From contig USCU01000064.1 in assembly GCA_900553335.1 (NCBI GenBank), positions 1 to 6,824 on the forward strand: a DNA stretch of 6,824 bases, given 5' to 3'. The notes under the pieces were generated by a model that made no database searches, was not told where the DNA came from, and saw only the letters and a list, made by a program, of their open reading frames with translations. Shown here in pieces: positions 5,537 to 6,824 of the stretch. Every line of letters begins with the position of its first letter. Within the stretch, counting starts at the first letter, position 1. The position numbers were made by a program, and so were the translations under genes. This DNA comes from an uncultured Ruminococcus sp. GTDB taxonomy: Bacteria > Bacillota > Clostridia > Oscillospirales > Ruminococcaceae.

Positions 5537-6776
5537 TTATTTTACCGAATTTTTTGAAACGTTGAATTCAAATTGTTCTTTGCTGTCAGCACCTTTTTTG
5601 TCAGAATTTGTCCTTCCGTTTAAAATAACCTCTTTTACCAAAATATATGAAACTGCAAAATAAACAGCAGTATTTATCACAGCACTTTGCTTCAGTTCAA
5701 TAACGGGATATAAAAACAAATAATTGCAGTATCCGACCAAGCTTATAAAATTCAAAGCAAGCGCAATGATAACCCATCTTTTTTTTAATGTTATAACCGC
5801 AAGTATAATTGCCAGTACATCTATAAGGTACGCATACCTTTCGTGCATTGATGAAAGAAACATAATACAGGTAAATGCCGACCATAGTGCTGTAACCAAA
5901 AGGTTATAAGAATTGCTTAAATCTACCCTCCTATACACCAACATCACAAGAGCCGCAATCAGAACAGCAAAAGTAAGAATTATTGAAAAAGCTTTAAACA
6001 TATAATAATATTCGCTGTTTTGCACATTTACCATAAGCATATATAAATTAGGATAATTAAAGCTTATGCGTTTTCCGTAATCCGTTTGTTCAAGATAAAC
6101 ACCTATAATGTCCCAAACAGGTCTTCCCACAATCACCGCCGGCAGACAAAGTATTATATCCACCAAAGGGATTATAAAAAAATTAAGAATAGATACCTTT
6201 TTTCTTGTAAAATAGTAATACACAAAAAACGGCAGTATAAATGCAACCTGAAGTTTAAAAGCCAGTGATAGTCCTAAGAATACAAATGGAAGCACCGTGC
6301 TTCCTCTTTTTACAAAATAGAGCGCAAGAATAATAAATGCAACATATATAGAATCGCACTGCGCCCAAAAAGCCGAATTAAAAATTATTGTAACAGAACA
6401 AAAAACCAATCCATACGTCAAAGCCGATTTTGCATTAGATTTGTTCTTAGCGGATATGTTTACCAACAGAGCGCAGGCAACCGCCAAAACGAAATCAAAA
6501 ACAACAGATAATAGCTTGTATGCGTACAAGGCTTTGAACGGTAAGAGCGTCAGCAGATATGTAATAATCTGATACGGAATATTATAGTTCCCCACCTTTG
6601 TCGCCAAGCCGTCAAATCCGGCGATTTCTATCCTGTTCCACCAGGGGTTTAAAAATGATTTAAAATCGCCGCTTTCAAAATCACGTCCCAACCAGCGAAG
6701 AAGCAATCCCAAAATTGTAACGGCAACCAAAAACAGGACAATAATATTTTTCCTGATCCAATCAATAATTTTTGAT
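5537..6776 (-). CDS. GT-C-type membrane glycosyltransferase (Gpi18-like mannosyltransferase family), N-terminus missing
   Basis: Enzymes of this class use lipid-linked sugars to glycosylate acceptors on the outer face of the membrane; the substrate here is unknown. Seen: 412 genuine residues from SKIIDWIRKN to the stop, strongly hydrophobic, with roughly ten membrane spans. After the first span comes DFESGDFKSFLNPWW and, further on, GNYNIPY, an acidic first-loop motif typical of the Gpi18/PIG-M-like group (COG5542). Next are FWAQCDSIY and, near the C-terminal third, SSMHERYAYLIDV, both also typical. The tail is short, charged and cytoplasmic. The first ten residues of the open frame (MGSEMCIRDR) are translated sequencing adapter, except one base of the tenth codon, so the ATG at 6805 is false. 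The true start lies beyond the contig end. By comparison with relatives probably only about 5-20 residues are missing. A terminator follows directly. Confidence 0.82.
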
Positions 6777-6824
6777 CTGTCTCTTATACACATCTCCGAG
6801 CCCACGAGACAAGAGGCAATCTCG
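6777..6824. other. Illumina Nextera adapter contamination at the contig end
   Basis: Bases 6777-6795 are exactly the 19-bp Tn5 mosaic end, CTGTCTCTTATACACATCT. They are followed by CCGAGCCCACGAGAC (6796-6810), an 8-base index AAGAGGCA (6811-6818, matching Nextera N711 as I remember it) and ATCTCG, the start of the flow-cell P7 sequence. Genomic sequence ends at 6776. This is an assembly artefact of untrimmed read-through, not a transposon end in the organism. Confidence 0.98.

Noticed and set aside
6777..6795. A real Tn5-like transposon end
   Set aside because: It is followed by the exact Nextera adapter, index and P7 bases, which exist only in sequencing libraries.

Overview
This window looks like the end of an assembled contig from a low-GC Gram-positive bacterium, most likely a gut Clostridia/Ruminococcus-like member of the Oscillospiraceae. 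That placement is inference. It rests on strong AGGAGG-type ribosome binding sites, simple hairpin-plus-U-tract terminators, a Thr/Pro/Asp-linker surface protein with a sortase-type tail, and an intracellular type I pullulanase. There is no rRNA or other phylogenetic marker.

Layout. Positions 1-2273 are a plus-strand unit: the last 86 codons of a phosphatidylserine decarboxylase gene (cut by the window edge), then 18 bases later a complete 650-residue type I pullulanase (pulA), closed by a terminator. Facing it on the minus strand (2278-4746) is a monocistronic gene with its own promoter, ribosome binding site and terminator. It encodes a 771-residue secreted, probably cell-wall-anchored protein with four beta-rich domains joined by Thr/Pro/Asp/Glu linkers. 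Positions 4758-5194 carry no gene but hold a strongly foldable segment (4973-5089) and a stray copy of the 3' end of a tRNA. Positions 5162-5479 form a compact minus-strand unit: a perfect-consensus promoter, a leader of four strong hairpins, tRNA-Thr(CGU) with encoded CCA, and a terminator. Positions 5504-6776 hold the terminator and almost all of a multi-spanning GT-C-type membrane glycosyltransferase on the minus strand. The last 48 bases (6777-6824) are not genomic: they are the Illumina Nextera mosaic end, adapter and index read-through.

How the genes fit together. Pullulanase cuts alpha-1,6 branches of glycogen or imported starch oligosaccharides in the cytoplasm. The convergent surface protein could be an adhesin or polysaccharide-binding protein, and a role in starch capture is a guess from adjacency only. 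Psd (phosphatidylethanolamine synthesis) and the GT-C enzyme (lipid-linked sugar transfer) are envelope functions with no clear link to the pullulanase.

The most useful points are the adapter artefact, which also supplies a false N-terminus to the last gene, the unassigned domains of the surface protein, and the structured RNA-like DNA around tRNA-Thr. I found no CRISPR array, insertion sequence, phage gene or defence system.
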